The notes under the pieces: model-generated | Told to the model about the DNA's origin: nothing | The model's database searches: none | Seen by the model: only the letters and a program-made list of their open reading frames with translations | Shown here: one piece after another, positions 33,638 to 42,900 of the stretch | How the letters are laid out: the number at the start of each line of letters is the position of its first letter | How positions within the stretch are numbered: the first letter of the stretch is position 1 | NCBI GenBank assembly: GCA_963721345.1 | Contig: CAVRIT010000001.1 | Coordinates: 1,116,001 to 1,180,000 of the forward strand | Source: JACDAN01 sp963721345 | GTDB lineage: Bacteria; Actinomycetota; Thermoleophilia; Gaiellales; Gaiellaceae | DNA: 64,000 nucleotides | Reading direction: 5' to 3' | Position numbers and translations under genes: made by a program

Positions 33638-35602
33638 CTACTCCTCCGTCTGCTCGGTCGTCCCGCGGTCTCGGATTTCCTCGACGACCGTGGGATCAGC
33701 CAGCGTCGTCGTGTCTCCCAGCGGCCGGTTCTCCGCAACGTCGCGAAGCAGCCGCCGCATGATTTTGCCGCTGCGCGTCTTCGGCAGCTCCGGGGTGAAG
33801 ACGATGTTCGCGGGCTTGGCGATCGGGCCGATCTTCCGTCCGACGTGGTCGCGGAGCTCCGCGAGGTGCTCCGGCGAGGCGTCGATGCCGCCCTTGAGTG
33901 TGACGAAGGCGACGATTGCCTGGCCCGTCTGCGAGTCCATCCGACCGCACACCGCGGCCTCGGCGACCGACGGGTGGTCGACGAGCGCGCTCTCGACCTC
34001 GATTGTCGAGATGCGGTGACCGGAGACGTTCATCACGTCGTCCACGCGGCCCAGAAGCCAGAAGTCTCCGTCCTCGTCGATCCTCGCGCCGTCGCCGGCG
34101 AAGTACACGCCCGGGTAGCGCGACCAGTAGGTCTCGACGTAGCGGTCGTGGGCCTTGTAGATCCCGCGGAGCATCGCGGGCCACGGCCGGCGCAGCACCA
34201 GATACCCGCCGCCGCCCGGCCCGACCTCGTTCCCCTGCTCGTCGAACACCGCAGCGTCGATGCCCGGGAACGGCTTTGTGGCCGATCCGGGCTTCCCCGT
34301 CGTGATCCCCGGAAGCGGCGTGATCATGATCATCCCCGTCTCGGTCTGCCACCAGGTGTCGACCACGGGCGTCTTCCCGCCGCCGATGTGCTCGCGGTAC
34401 CAGACCCATGCCTCTGGGTTGATCGGCTCACCGACACTCCCGAGCAGCCGGATCGAGGAGAGGTCGTGCTGCTCCGCGTACTCCGGCCCCCACTTCATGT
34501 GGCTGCGGATCGCCGTCGGCGCCGTGTAGAGGATGTCGACCTTGTAGCGCTCGACGATCGCCCACCAGCGGTCCTTGTCCGGATAGTCCGGCGTTCCCTC
34601 GTAGAGGACGCTGGTCGTGCCGTTCGCCAGCGGCCCGTAGACGATGTAACTGTGGCCCGTGACCCAGCCGACGTCCGCCGCGCACCAGTAGATCGAGTCG
34701 GGCTTGACGTCGAAGATGTAGTGGTGCGTCGTCGCGACGCCGACGAGGTAGCCGGCCGTGGTGTGCGCGATGCCCTTCGGCTTCGCGGTCGTCCCGCTCG
34801 TGTAGAGCAGGTAGAGCAGGTCCTCGGAGTCCATCGGCTCAGGCGGGCACGTTTGCGGGTCGTCGGGCTGCCCGTCCGCGATCTCGTCCCACCAGAGGTC
34901 GCGACCGTCCTGCATCGGGACCTCGTTGCCGGTTCGGCGGTGCACGATGCAAGACCTGACCCCAGGCGAAGCGGCGAGAGCTTCGTCGGTGTTCCGCTTC
35001 AGCGGGACTGTGGTGCCGCGCCGCCAAGCCTCGTCCTGCGTGATCAGCACCTCGCACTCCATGTCGTTCAGCCGGTCGGCCAGCGACTCGGCGGAGAAGC
35101 CGCCGAAGACGACCGTGTGCGGCGCGCCGAGCCGTGCGCAGGCGAGCATCGCGATCGGGAGCTCCGGGACCATCCCCATGTAGATCCCGACCGGAGTGCC
35201 TTTCTCGACGCCCAGTCCGCGGAGCGCGTTCGCGAAGCGCACGACCTCCGTCTGGAGATCGGCGAACGTCAGCTCGCGCCGCTCGTCCTCGGGCTCGCCC
35301 TCCCAGTAGTAGGCGACCTTTCCGCCGTTCCCCGCCTCGACGTGCCGGTCGACGCAGTTGAAGCAGACGTTGAGCTTGCCGCCGAGATACCACTTCGCGT
35401 AGGGCGGCTCCCATTCGAGCAGCGTCGTCCACGGCTCGAACCACGTCACCCGCTGCGCCTCCCGCGCCCACAGCTCCTCGAAGTCGAGCTCGTAGAGCTC
35501 CGGCTGCGCGTTCGCCTGCGCCACGAAGTCCGGGTCCGGCGGGTAGCGCCGAACCTCCTCGAACATCGTTTCGATCGCAGCAGGCCGCTGCGTCTCGGTC
35601 AT
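33638..35602 (-). CDS. acs: Acetyl-CoA synthetase
   Basis: This 654-residue enzyme converts acetate, ATP and CoA to acetyl-CoA. Length and motifs fit full-size Acs: GKLNVCFNCVDRHV, LYTSGTTAKPKGI, DTWWQTETGMIM, GDGARIDEDGDFW and the C-terminal PKTRSGKIMRRLLR with the catalytic lysine that is acetylated in regulated Acs. ATG 35602 overlaps the M24 peptidase stop by 4 bp. It lies mid-operon, between the peptidase and cupin genes. Confidence 0.93.
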   Translation of the reverse strand: MTETQRPAAIETMFEEVRRYPPDPDFVAQANAQPELYELDFEELWAREAQRVTWFEPWTTLLEWEPPYAKWYLGGKLNVCFNCVDRHVEAGNGGKVAYYWEGEPEDERRELTFADLQTEVVRFANALRGLGVEKGTPVGIYMGMVPELPIAMLACARLGAPHTVVFGGFSAESLADRLNDMECEVLITQDEAWRRGTTVPLKRNTDEALAASPGVRSCIVHRRTGNEVPMQDGRDLWWDEIADGQPDDPQTCPPEPMDSEDLLYLLYTSGTTAKPKGIAHTTAGYLVGVATTHHYIFDVKPDSIYWCAADVGWVTGHSYIVYGPLANGTTSVLYEGTPDYPDKDRWWAIVERYKVDILYTAPTAIRSHMKWGPEYAEQHDLSSIRLLGSVGEPINPEAWVWYREHIGGGKTPVVDTWWQTETGMIMITPLPGITTGKPGSATKPFPGIDAAVFDEQGNEVGPGGGGYLVLRRPWPAMLRGIYKAHDRYVETYWSRYPGVYFAGDGARIDEDGDFWLLGRVDDVMNVSGHRISTIEVESALVDHPSVAEAAVCGRMDSQTGQAIVAFVTLKGGIDASPEHLAELRDHVGRKIGPIAKPANIVFTPELPKTRSGKIMRRLLRDVAENRPLGDTTTLADPTVVEEIRDRGTTEQTEE

Positions 35603-36729
35603 GGGGTCAGATCGTAGGGAAAGTCCGTGAGATTCTCAGCGCCGTCCTCGGTGACGAGGACGAGGTCCTCCAACCGCACCCCGCCGTACCCCTCGCGGTA
35701 CAGGCCCGGCTCCAGCGTGATCACGTCGCCGGCGACGAGCTTGCTCGGATCGCGGGAGAGCCACGGCGGCTCGTGCACCTCGAGGCCGACGCCGTGACCG
35801 AGGCCGTGGAAGAACCCGCTCGAGAGCACCTCGCCCGGCTTCTTCGAAAGCTGGGTCGGTTGCCCCGCCTCGTGGAAGACGTCGCAGACGAGCTGGTAGA
35901 TCTCGCGTCCCTCCGCTCCGGGCTTCACTGCGTCGAGCGAGCGATTGAGCGCCTCGAGGACGAGCTTGTGGTACTCCGCCACCTCGTCCGAGATCTCGCC
36001 GACGACGTAGGTCCGGGTCATGTCCGCGTAGCAGCCCGTCTCGCGGTCCCGCGGGAAGAGGTCGATCACGACGGGCTCGCCCGGGGCGATCGGCCCCGAG
36101 CCCATGTCGTGGCCCGACGCCGCCTGGCCGCCGTGCGCGACGATGAACTCGTCGGCGACGAGATCGTGCTCGTTGAAGACCTCGACGATGCGCGACTTGA
36201 TCCGCTCGGAGGTCAGGGTCTCCCCGTCCAGGGTGAGCGCGCCGTTGGAGGCCTCCGCGCGCCGCAGCATGTCGCGGGCCGCGGCCATGGCGGCCTCGGT
36301 GCCGCGCTGCGCCCGGCGGATCCCGTCGAGCTCCGTCTCGTTCTTGACCCGCCGGCGCTCGGAGAAGAACTCACGGTCGGGCGTCAGCTCGACGCCTTTC
36401 GCGCGGAGCCGGTCGGCGACGCCGATCGGGAAGAACGGCGGCACGACGGCGCTCGAGACGCCGAGCTCCTCGACGGCGCGCTCCATCGTTTGCATCACGA
36501 CTTCGTACCGCGGGAGCCCCTCCGCGAGGAGCTCGTCATAGCCGTACTCCTCGTAGGGATGGACGGTGATGCCGAGCGGCTCGAGACGCGAGACCTCGAA
36601 CGACGTCACCACCGCATGACGCTCGCCGTTCCGCTCGATGTAGAGGAACGGGTCGGGCACCGGGATCGGCACCTCGTGGCGCATCGCGGCGTCGTGCATC
36701 GAGTCGGCGTAGATCAGGACGTCGTGCAT
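35599..36729 (-). CDS. M24 Xaa-Pro aminopeptidase family protein
   Basis: This 376-residue protein has the pita-bread metallopeptidase fold. Metal ligands are visible in VVIDLFPRDRETGCYADMTR, HGLGHGVGLEVHE, TLEPGLY and RLEDLVLV. It would remove N-terminal residues before proline or act as a dipeptidase. The N-terminal domain (residues 1-140) is the creatinase-like module. ATG 36729 heads the minus-strand operon running to the cysteine synthase-like gene. Confidence 0.88.
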   Translation of the reverse strand: MHDVLIYADSMHDAAMRHEVPIPVPDPFLYIERNGERHAVVTSFEVSRLEPLGITVHPYEEYGYDELLAEGLPRYEVVMQTMERAVEELGVSSAVVPPFFPIGVADRLRAKGVELTPDREFFSERRRVKNETELDGIRRAQRGTEAAMAAARDMLRRAEASNGALTLDGETLTSERIKSRIVEVFNEHDLVADEFIVAHGGQAASGHDMGSGPIAPGEPVVIDLFPRDRETGCYADMTRTYVVGEISDEVAEYHKLVLEALNRSLDAVKPGAEGREIYQLVCDVFHEAGQPTQLSKKPGEVLSSGFFHGLGHGVGLEVHEPPWLSRDPSKLVAGDVITLEPGLYREGYGGVRLEDLVLVTEDGAENLTDFPYDLTP

Positions 36730-36790
36730 GCCGTCGGGATCCTAGCCGGGGTTGAGAACCCTTCGGCCGCACGCCATCCTGTCGAAGGGC

Positions 36791-39490
36791 ATGGTCATCG
36801 GCCGGGACTCCGAACTCGCGGCGATCGAGGGGTTCCTCGCGGGCCTCGGCGGAGACGTTGGCTCGCTCATCATCGAGGGCGAGCCCGGGATCGGCAAGAC
36901 GACTCTCTGGCGGGAGGCCGTCCGCTCCGCGGAAGCCGCGGGCTTCCTCGTGCTCGTCTGCCGTCCGTCGGAGCCAGAGGCGAAGCTGTCGTTCTCGGCC
37001 CTCGCGGACCTCGCCGAGCCGCTGGCCGAGGGGCTCGGGGATCTGCCCGAGCCCCAGCGGGTTGCGCTCGAGGTCGCGCTCCTCAAGCGGTCTCCCTCGG
37101 GCGCAGCGCCGGACCCACGTGCCGTCGGCGCCGGGCTCAGATCGATGCTCGAGACGGCCGCCGCGAAGCAGCCGATGGTCGTGGCGATCGACGACGCGCA
37201 GTGGCTCGACACCGCATCGCTCGGCGCGATCGAGTTTGCGCTTCGCAGGACCACTGGGCCAATCGGCCTCTTGGCGACGCGACGTCCCGGTTCCGCACTC
37301 GACGGCGCGATGCGCGGCGCTCAGCCGCATCGGCTCGGGCCGATGAGCCTCGCGGCGATTCACCACGTCCTGAAGGACGAGCTCGGCAGCTCGCTCGCGC
37401 GCCCGCTACTCGCTCGCGTGCACGAGACGGCGCAGGGCAATCCGTTCTTCGCCCTGCAGATCGCGCGCCTTGCGATCGACTCCGCAGTCCCCACGACGGC
37501 GCCTCTACCCGTCCCAACCGACCTCTCGGGACTGGTCCTCGGCCGGGTCGAGAAGCTCGACGCCGACACGAGGGACGTGCTGCTCACGGCCGCAGCGTCC
37601 GCGAGCCCGTCGCGCGGTCTCCTGAAGGTGGTCCACGGCGACATCGACGAGGCCCTCGACGAGGCCGAGCAGGCCGGGATCCTCGAGTCCGGCGACCAGG
37701 TCGTCCGCTTCGCGCATCCGCTGTATTCGGCGGCCGTGTATGCGTCGATTGGGCACGAGCAGCGTCGGCGGGTCCACGCGAGGCTCGTCGACGCCGTCCC
37801 CGAGCCCGAGGAGCAGGCCCGTCATCTGGCCCTGGCGACCTCGCCTCCCGACGAGGAGACGGCGAGACGGGTGCACGCCGCGGCCAAGGAGGTCGCCGCG
37901 CGCGGAGCGCACGCCGCTGCCGCAGAGCTCGTCGAGCAGGCGATCCGCCTGGGCGACCCGGCCGGCGACGCGACTGACGAGCGGCTCGTCGATCTCGGGG
38001 AGAACCTCTTCCAGAGCGGCAACAGCGTGCGAGCCGCGGAGGTCATGCGGCAGGTCAAGAGCTGGCGGACACTTCCGAAGGATCAGCAGATCGAGGGGCT
38101 GTGGACGATGATCGACACGGTCTACTGGACCACTGGAGGCCACGACTCGGTCGCCCTCGGCGAAGAGCTCCTCCAGAAGGTCGATGACGTCGAGGTCAAG
38201 GCGGCGCTGCACGGAAAGATCGCCAGCGGCTTCGAGTTCGACATCGCTCGGGGCCTCGAGCACGCCGAGGCCGCCCTCGCCCTGCTCGAGCCGCTCGGCG
38301 ATGCCGCGCGACCCGATCTCGTGGGCCTTGCGCTCGGAATGCGGGCGCGAAACCGCCTTGCGCTGGGGCTCGGGCTCGACCGGGTCGCCGTCGAGAAGGC
38401 GATCGTGCTGGAGTCCGGCGGTTACGTTGCCCGGTCCTACGGCCAGTGGCTCAAGTACGTCGACGACTTCGACGGCTCACGGCACTGGCTGGAGAGATCC
38501 CGGCACGAATACGAGGAGACCGGCGAGGACGTTTCGATTCCGAACGTTCTCCAGCAGCTCGCGATGACCGAGTGCTGGGCGGGCAACCTCGAGCTCGCGG
38601 CCGAGCACATAGCCCGTGCGTGCGAGCTTGCCGATGAGATGGAGATCACGGCGGTGGGCCCGTACCGCGTGCGATCCATCGTCGAAGCGCACAGGGGGAA
38701 CGAGGAGGTCGTAAGGGCGATCGCCGAGCGTCTCTACGGCGAAGGCTGGGCTCCCGCGATCATCCAGCACCTCGAAATTGGGCTCGGGCTACTCGAGCAT
38801 TCACTCGGAAACACCAAAGCGGCGGACCGGCACTTGCGTCGGGCCCTCGAGCTTGCCGAGGAGACGGGCCAGCTGGAGCCGGGAGTCCACCGGGTTCACG
38901 GCGATGCAGCCGAGGTTGCGATCGCTCTCGGAGACACGGCCCGAGCTCGAGAGATCGCAGAACTCCTGGAGGAGCACGGACGCCGCACCGATCACCGCTG
39001 GAGCGCAGCCGTCGGGGCCCGGACGACGGCGCTCCTTCGCGCGGACGAAAGCGACTTCGACGGCGCGCTCGGCGCGATCGCCGAGGCTCTCGCCATCCAA
39101 GAACACCTCCCGATGCCGTACGAGCTCGGTCGGACGCTTCTCGCCAAAGGGCAGATCGAGCGGCGGGCACGGCATCGCCGCGAGGCGCGCGACTCCTTGC
39201 AACACGCGCAGGCGATCTTCGAGGAGATCGGCGCCAAGCTCTGGGCGGCGCGGGCCGCGGACGAGCTGAAGCGCATCCCCATCCGGCGCGGGGCGGGAGA
39301 CGAGCTGACAGACGGCGAACAGCGGGTCGCCGAGCTCGTGGCGTCAGGTCTGACGAACAAGGAGGTCGCACAAGCGCTCTTCGTCAGCCCGAAGACGGTC
39401 GAAGCGAACCTGTCGCGTATCTACGGCAAGCTCGGGATCCGGTCTCGGGCAGAACTCGGTGCCCAGATGACGGCGCGCGCCAAAACGTAG
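36791..39490 (+). CDS. LuxR-family regulator with AAA ATPase domain (LAL type)
   Basis: This 899-residue large ATP-binding LuxR regulator has an N-terminal AAA_16 domain with Walker A GEPGIGKTTLW and Walker B VVAIDDAQWLD. A long TPR-like helical region follows to about residue 830, then a C-terminal LuxR helix-turn-helix (TDGEQRVAELVASGLTNKEV and VSPKTVEANLSRIY). ATG 36791 with GAAGG just upstream is preferred over 36752. Such regulators activate target operons on binding an inducer. The giant secreted-protein genes lie just downstream and could be targets, but that is only suggested by position. Confidence 0.9.
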   Translation: MVIGRDSELAAIEGFLAGLGGDVGSLIIEGEPGIGKTTLWREAVRSAEAAGFLVLVCRPSEPEAKLSFSALADLAEPLAEGLGDLPEPQRVALEVALLKRSPSGAAPDPRAVGAGLRSMLETAAAKQPMVVAIDDAQWLDTASLGAIEFALRRTTGPIGLLATRRPGSALDGAMRGAQPHRLGPMSLAAIHHVLKDELGSSLARPLLARVHETAQGNPFFALQIARLAIDSAVPTTAPLPVPTDLSGLVLGRVEKLDADTRDVLLTAAASASPSRGLLKVVHGDIDEALDEAEQAGILESGDQVVRFAHPLYSAAVYASIGHEQRRRVHARLVDAVPEPEEQARHLALATSPPDEETARRVHAAAKEVAARGAHAAAAELVEQAIRLGDPAGDATDERLVDLGENLFQSGNSVRAAEVMRQVKSWRTLPKDQQIEGLWTMIDTVYWTTGGHDSVALGEELLQKVDDVEVKAALHGKIASGFEFDIARGLEHAEAALALLEPLGDAARPDLVGLALGMRARNRLALGLGLDRVAVEKAIVLESGGYVARSYGQWLKYVDDFDGSRHWLERSRHEYEETGEDVSIPNVLQQLAMTECWAGNLELAAEHIARACELADEMEITAVGPYRVRSIVEAHRGNEEVVRAIAERLYGEGWAPAIIQHLEIGLGLLEHSLGNTKAADRHLRRALELAEETGQLEPGVHRVHGDAAEVAIALGDTARAREIAELLEEHGRRTDHRWSAAVGARTTALLRADESDFDGALGAIAEALAIQEHLPMPYELGRTLLAKGQIERRARHRREARDSLQHAQAIFEEIGAKLWAARAADELKRIPIRRGAGDELTDGEQRVAELVASGLTNKEVAQALFVSPKTVEANLSRIYGKLGIRSRAELGAQMTARAKT

Positions 39491-39539
39491 GGATCTCCCC
39501 CTTATGGGGTCACCACGGAGCGTCGTAGCTGTCGTCGCA

Positions 39540-39818
39540 ATGAGCGGGACGTTCCTGGTCGAGAACTACTCCCCCGGCATGTCGGTCGACGGGCTCGAGG
39601 CCGCAAGCGGCCGAATCCGCGCCGAGGTCGAGGCGCTGGCGCGCGTGGGCAAGCGCGTCAAGGTACTGCGCACCGCGATCATTCCCGGGGACGAGTCGCT
39701 CCTCTGCCTGCTCGACGCGGCGTCCGAGGATCTCGTCCGCGAGGCCTTCATCCGCGCCGATGTCACGTTCGACCGGATCTCCCCTGCACTGACTAGGGGC
39801 ATGGAGGAAGCGCTTTGA
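39540..39818 (+). CDS. DUF4242 domain protein
   Basis: This 92-residue protein is of the ferredoxin-like DUF4242 family: TFLVENYSPGMSVDGLEAA, then VKVLRTAIIPGDESLLCLLDAAS and the C-terminal VTFDRISPAL. One structurally known relative binds nickel, but most are uncharacterised. ATG 39540 fits the family start; ATG 39504 is also possible. It follows the LuxR gene closely. Confidence 0.78.
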   Translation: MSGTFLVENYSPGMSVDGLEAASGRIRAEVEALARVGKRVKVLRTAIIPGDESLLCLLDAASEDLVREAFIRADVTFDRISPALTRGMEEAL

Positions 39819-39941
39819 CGCGTTGGACCGGAAGAAAACGAGCGGTCCAGCCGTCATGTCAGATGGCCTCCAGGACAACGACGCACTACCCGAATGGTGG
39901 GTAGGCGCTTGCGGCAAACCGCGCAAGACTCGACGGGACGA

Positions 39942-42900
39942 ATGCACGTGTCTCGTCTCGCTGTTCTTGCGCTGATCGCGCTCGCCGCGCTGACGTTCGC
40001 GTGGCCCGGTGAGGCCGCCACGATTACGGTCGACGCCAACTGCAGCATCGTCGACGCGGTTCGGGCTGCAAACACGAACACGCCGCAAGGCGGGTGCCCG
40101 GCTGGCGCTCCGAGCGGCAGCGTCCGCGACACGGTTGTACTCCAGGCGGGCGCGACGTACACGTTCACCGCGCCATATGCGCCTGAGGCGGGTCCCGCTC
40201 CCGAGGGAACGGCCCTTCCACACCTGACCAGCGTCCTGACCATCGAAGGTAACGGCGCGACACTCCAGCGCAGCACGGTGCCCGGAACCCCGAAGTTCCG
40301 ACTACTGCGGGCCAGCGCGGGCAACGTGATCGTAAACGGACTCACCCTGCGCGGCGGCGACCAGACGGGCGGCGGAGTCGGCGGCGGGATGTACGCGTCA
40401 AGCGCTTTCGTCGCGCTGGACGGCGTCACGATCGAAGACAACAGGGCCGACTTCGGCGGCGGACTCGCCGGTACGGCGCCGTTCACCCTCGACCGCGTCA
40501 CGATCAGGCGAAACAGCGCCACACTGCTGCGCGGCGGCGGTCTTCTCCTGACCGGCACCTCCGTCGTCCGAGACAGCACGATCGCGGACAACACGGCGGC
40601 GCAGTACGGCGGAGGGATCTCGTCCGAGCTCGTCTCGTCGCAGTCGCTGACCGTCCTGCGGACGACCGTCAGCGGCAACGAGGCGGGGTACGGCGGAGGG
40701 CTTCACACGACGGGGCCGACGACGATCGCCAACAGCACGATCAGCGGCAACCACACGACGGTCGGGATTCACGCCGAGTACGGCGGCGCCGGCGTCTACG
40801 CATCCGGCGGCACCGTTCAGGTCACGAATACGACGGTCGCGGGGAACCGGACCGATCTCGCAGGTCAGACCGGGGGAATCTTCGCGATCGGCGCCACCGT
40901 GAGGCTCGTGAACTCGATCGTGGTCGGAAACACGAGCGCCGACTCGCCCACCGCGCCGGCGTCGGACTGCAAGACGTCCGTCTCGTTCGGTGGGTCTATC
41001 CTCAGCGACGGGAACAACCTCTTCGGTCTCGGGACCGGCTGCGGGCTCTCGGCGGGGGATCGCGGCGCGGACGGGAGCCAGGCCTTCACCGCAATGCTCC
41101 GCCCGCTCGCCGTGTATCCGCCGGGCGTCATGCAGACCCATCGGCTACAGCGGCTCAGCCCTGCGCTCGACGGTGGGAACAACGCGATCTGCGCAGCCGA
41201 CCCGATTACCGGCGTCGACCAGCGTGGCGTGTCCCGGATCGAGAACGCTCCCTGCGACATCGGTGCCTTCGAGGCCCAGCGGTCGGACCTGTCCCTCACC
41301 GGCCCGGCGAGCATCGGCCGGCCCCCGCTCGGGTCGAACGTCACCCTCGGGCTGACGCTGCGCAACTCTGGTCCGTCGCCCGCAACCGGCGTCACCGTCC
41401 GCGTCCCGATCCCCGAGGGACTCGTCCTGGTCTCCGGAGGCCCCGGCTACGACGCGTCGACCCGGCTCTGGACGGTCGGAGCGCTGGCGAAGGACGCGAT
41501 CGCCACGTTGAGCGTCATCGCACGGGTCGACCGCTATGCCCTGTTCGCACCCGAGGTGTTCTCGCTCGACCAGGAGGATCCCGACTCCACCCCGGGCAAC
41601 GACGCAGCCGGCGAGGACGACCAGGTCCATCTCGCGATCACCCCGCCCGGGATCTGGGTCAACACCACCCTCGAGGCGGCGCGGGACGACGGGCTCTGCA
41701 ACATCGTCGAGGCCGTCTTCGCCGCCGAGTCGGACACCGCGCCATTCGCAACCCCCGGTGAGTGCACGGCGGGGGACGGAGCGGACACGATTCACCTGGA
41801 GCCCGCGGCGAAGTACATCTCGACTGGCGTCTGGTTCAGCGGCGACGCCTTTCCCGCGATCAGCTCGTCGATCACGATCGAGGGCAACGGCGCGAGCATC
41901 GAGCGCGGGGCCACGCCACAGTACTTCCGCGCCGTCCAGGTCCTGGGCGGGGGCGCCCTAACGCTCCGCAACCTGTCGATGCACTACTTCGAGACGCGGG
42001 ACGAGACCTGCGGCGGGGCGATCCACCTCTCGTTCGGCTCGCTGGTTCTCGACAACGTCTTCCTCTCGCAGAACCGCGTCAGGAACGCCTTCATGGGCGG
42101 CGGAGCGATCTGCAACGTGCACGGGCGACTGACGGCGTCGAACTCGAGGATCGAGGACAACACGGCCGACGTGTCCGAGAGCTTCTACGCGACGCGGGGC
42201 GGCGGCATCACCACGAACGGCGAAACGGCCGTTACGACGCTGACCGGCACGTCGGTGCGGAACAACGTCGTCGCTTCGGGCTCCTACGCGTCCGGCGGTG
42301 GGCTCGAGGTGGTGAACGGCGGCACGCTGAATCTGACCGGCGGCGCCGTCCGCGAGAACCGCATCGTCCTGACCGGATTGGGCTCGCAGGGATACGGCGG
42401 CGGCATCAACGCCGAGGGCGCGGAAGATCCTGAGGTCGACCCTGCCGAAGTCAGGGTCACCGGTACGACGATTAGCGAGAACCGCATCGACGCCGTCGGC
42501 GACGAGCGCGTAGCGCATGGCGGCGGCCTCGCCGTCCGATCCTCCTCGGCGACGCTCGTCGACACCATCGTCGGCGGCGCGACGACGGAGCTCGGGAACT
42601 ACGCGGTCGGCGCCGGCGGCGGGATCCACGTCGGGTCGGACGGGTTTCTCGACATGACCAGGGGGGCCGTCGCGTCGAACATCTCGCCCCAGCGGGGCGG
42701 TGGAGGCGGAATCCGCAGCTTCGGGACAGTCGAGCTGGACGGAGTCGAGGTCAGCGGAAACAACGCAGCGGGCCCGTCCGCGGGCGGCGGTGGGATTCTC
42801 TCCTCCGGGTCACTCGTCATCGACGGTGGGACGCTCTGGAACAACACCGCCAAAGTAGGCGGGGCGATCGCCAGCGTCGGCCATTTCCAGGTCTCGAACG

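Noticed and set aside
39887..39945. GGCAAACC and GGGACG in the leader of the giant beta-helix gene resemble parts of the c-di-GMP-I riboswitch.
   Set aside because: The GACGCAAAGCC core and both paired stems are missing or too short.
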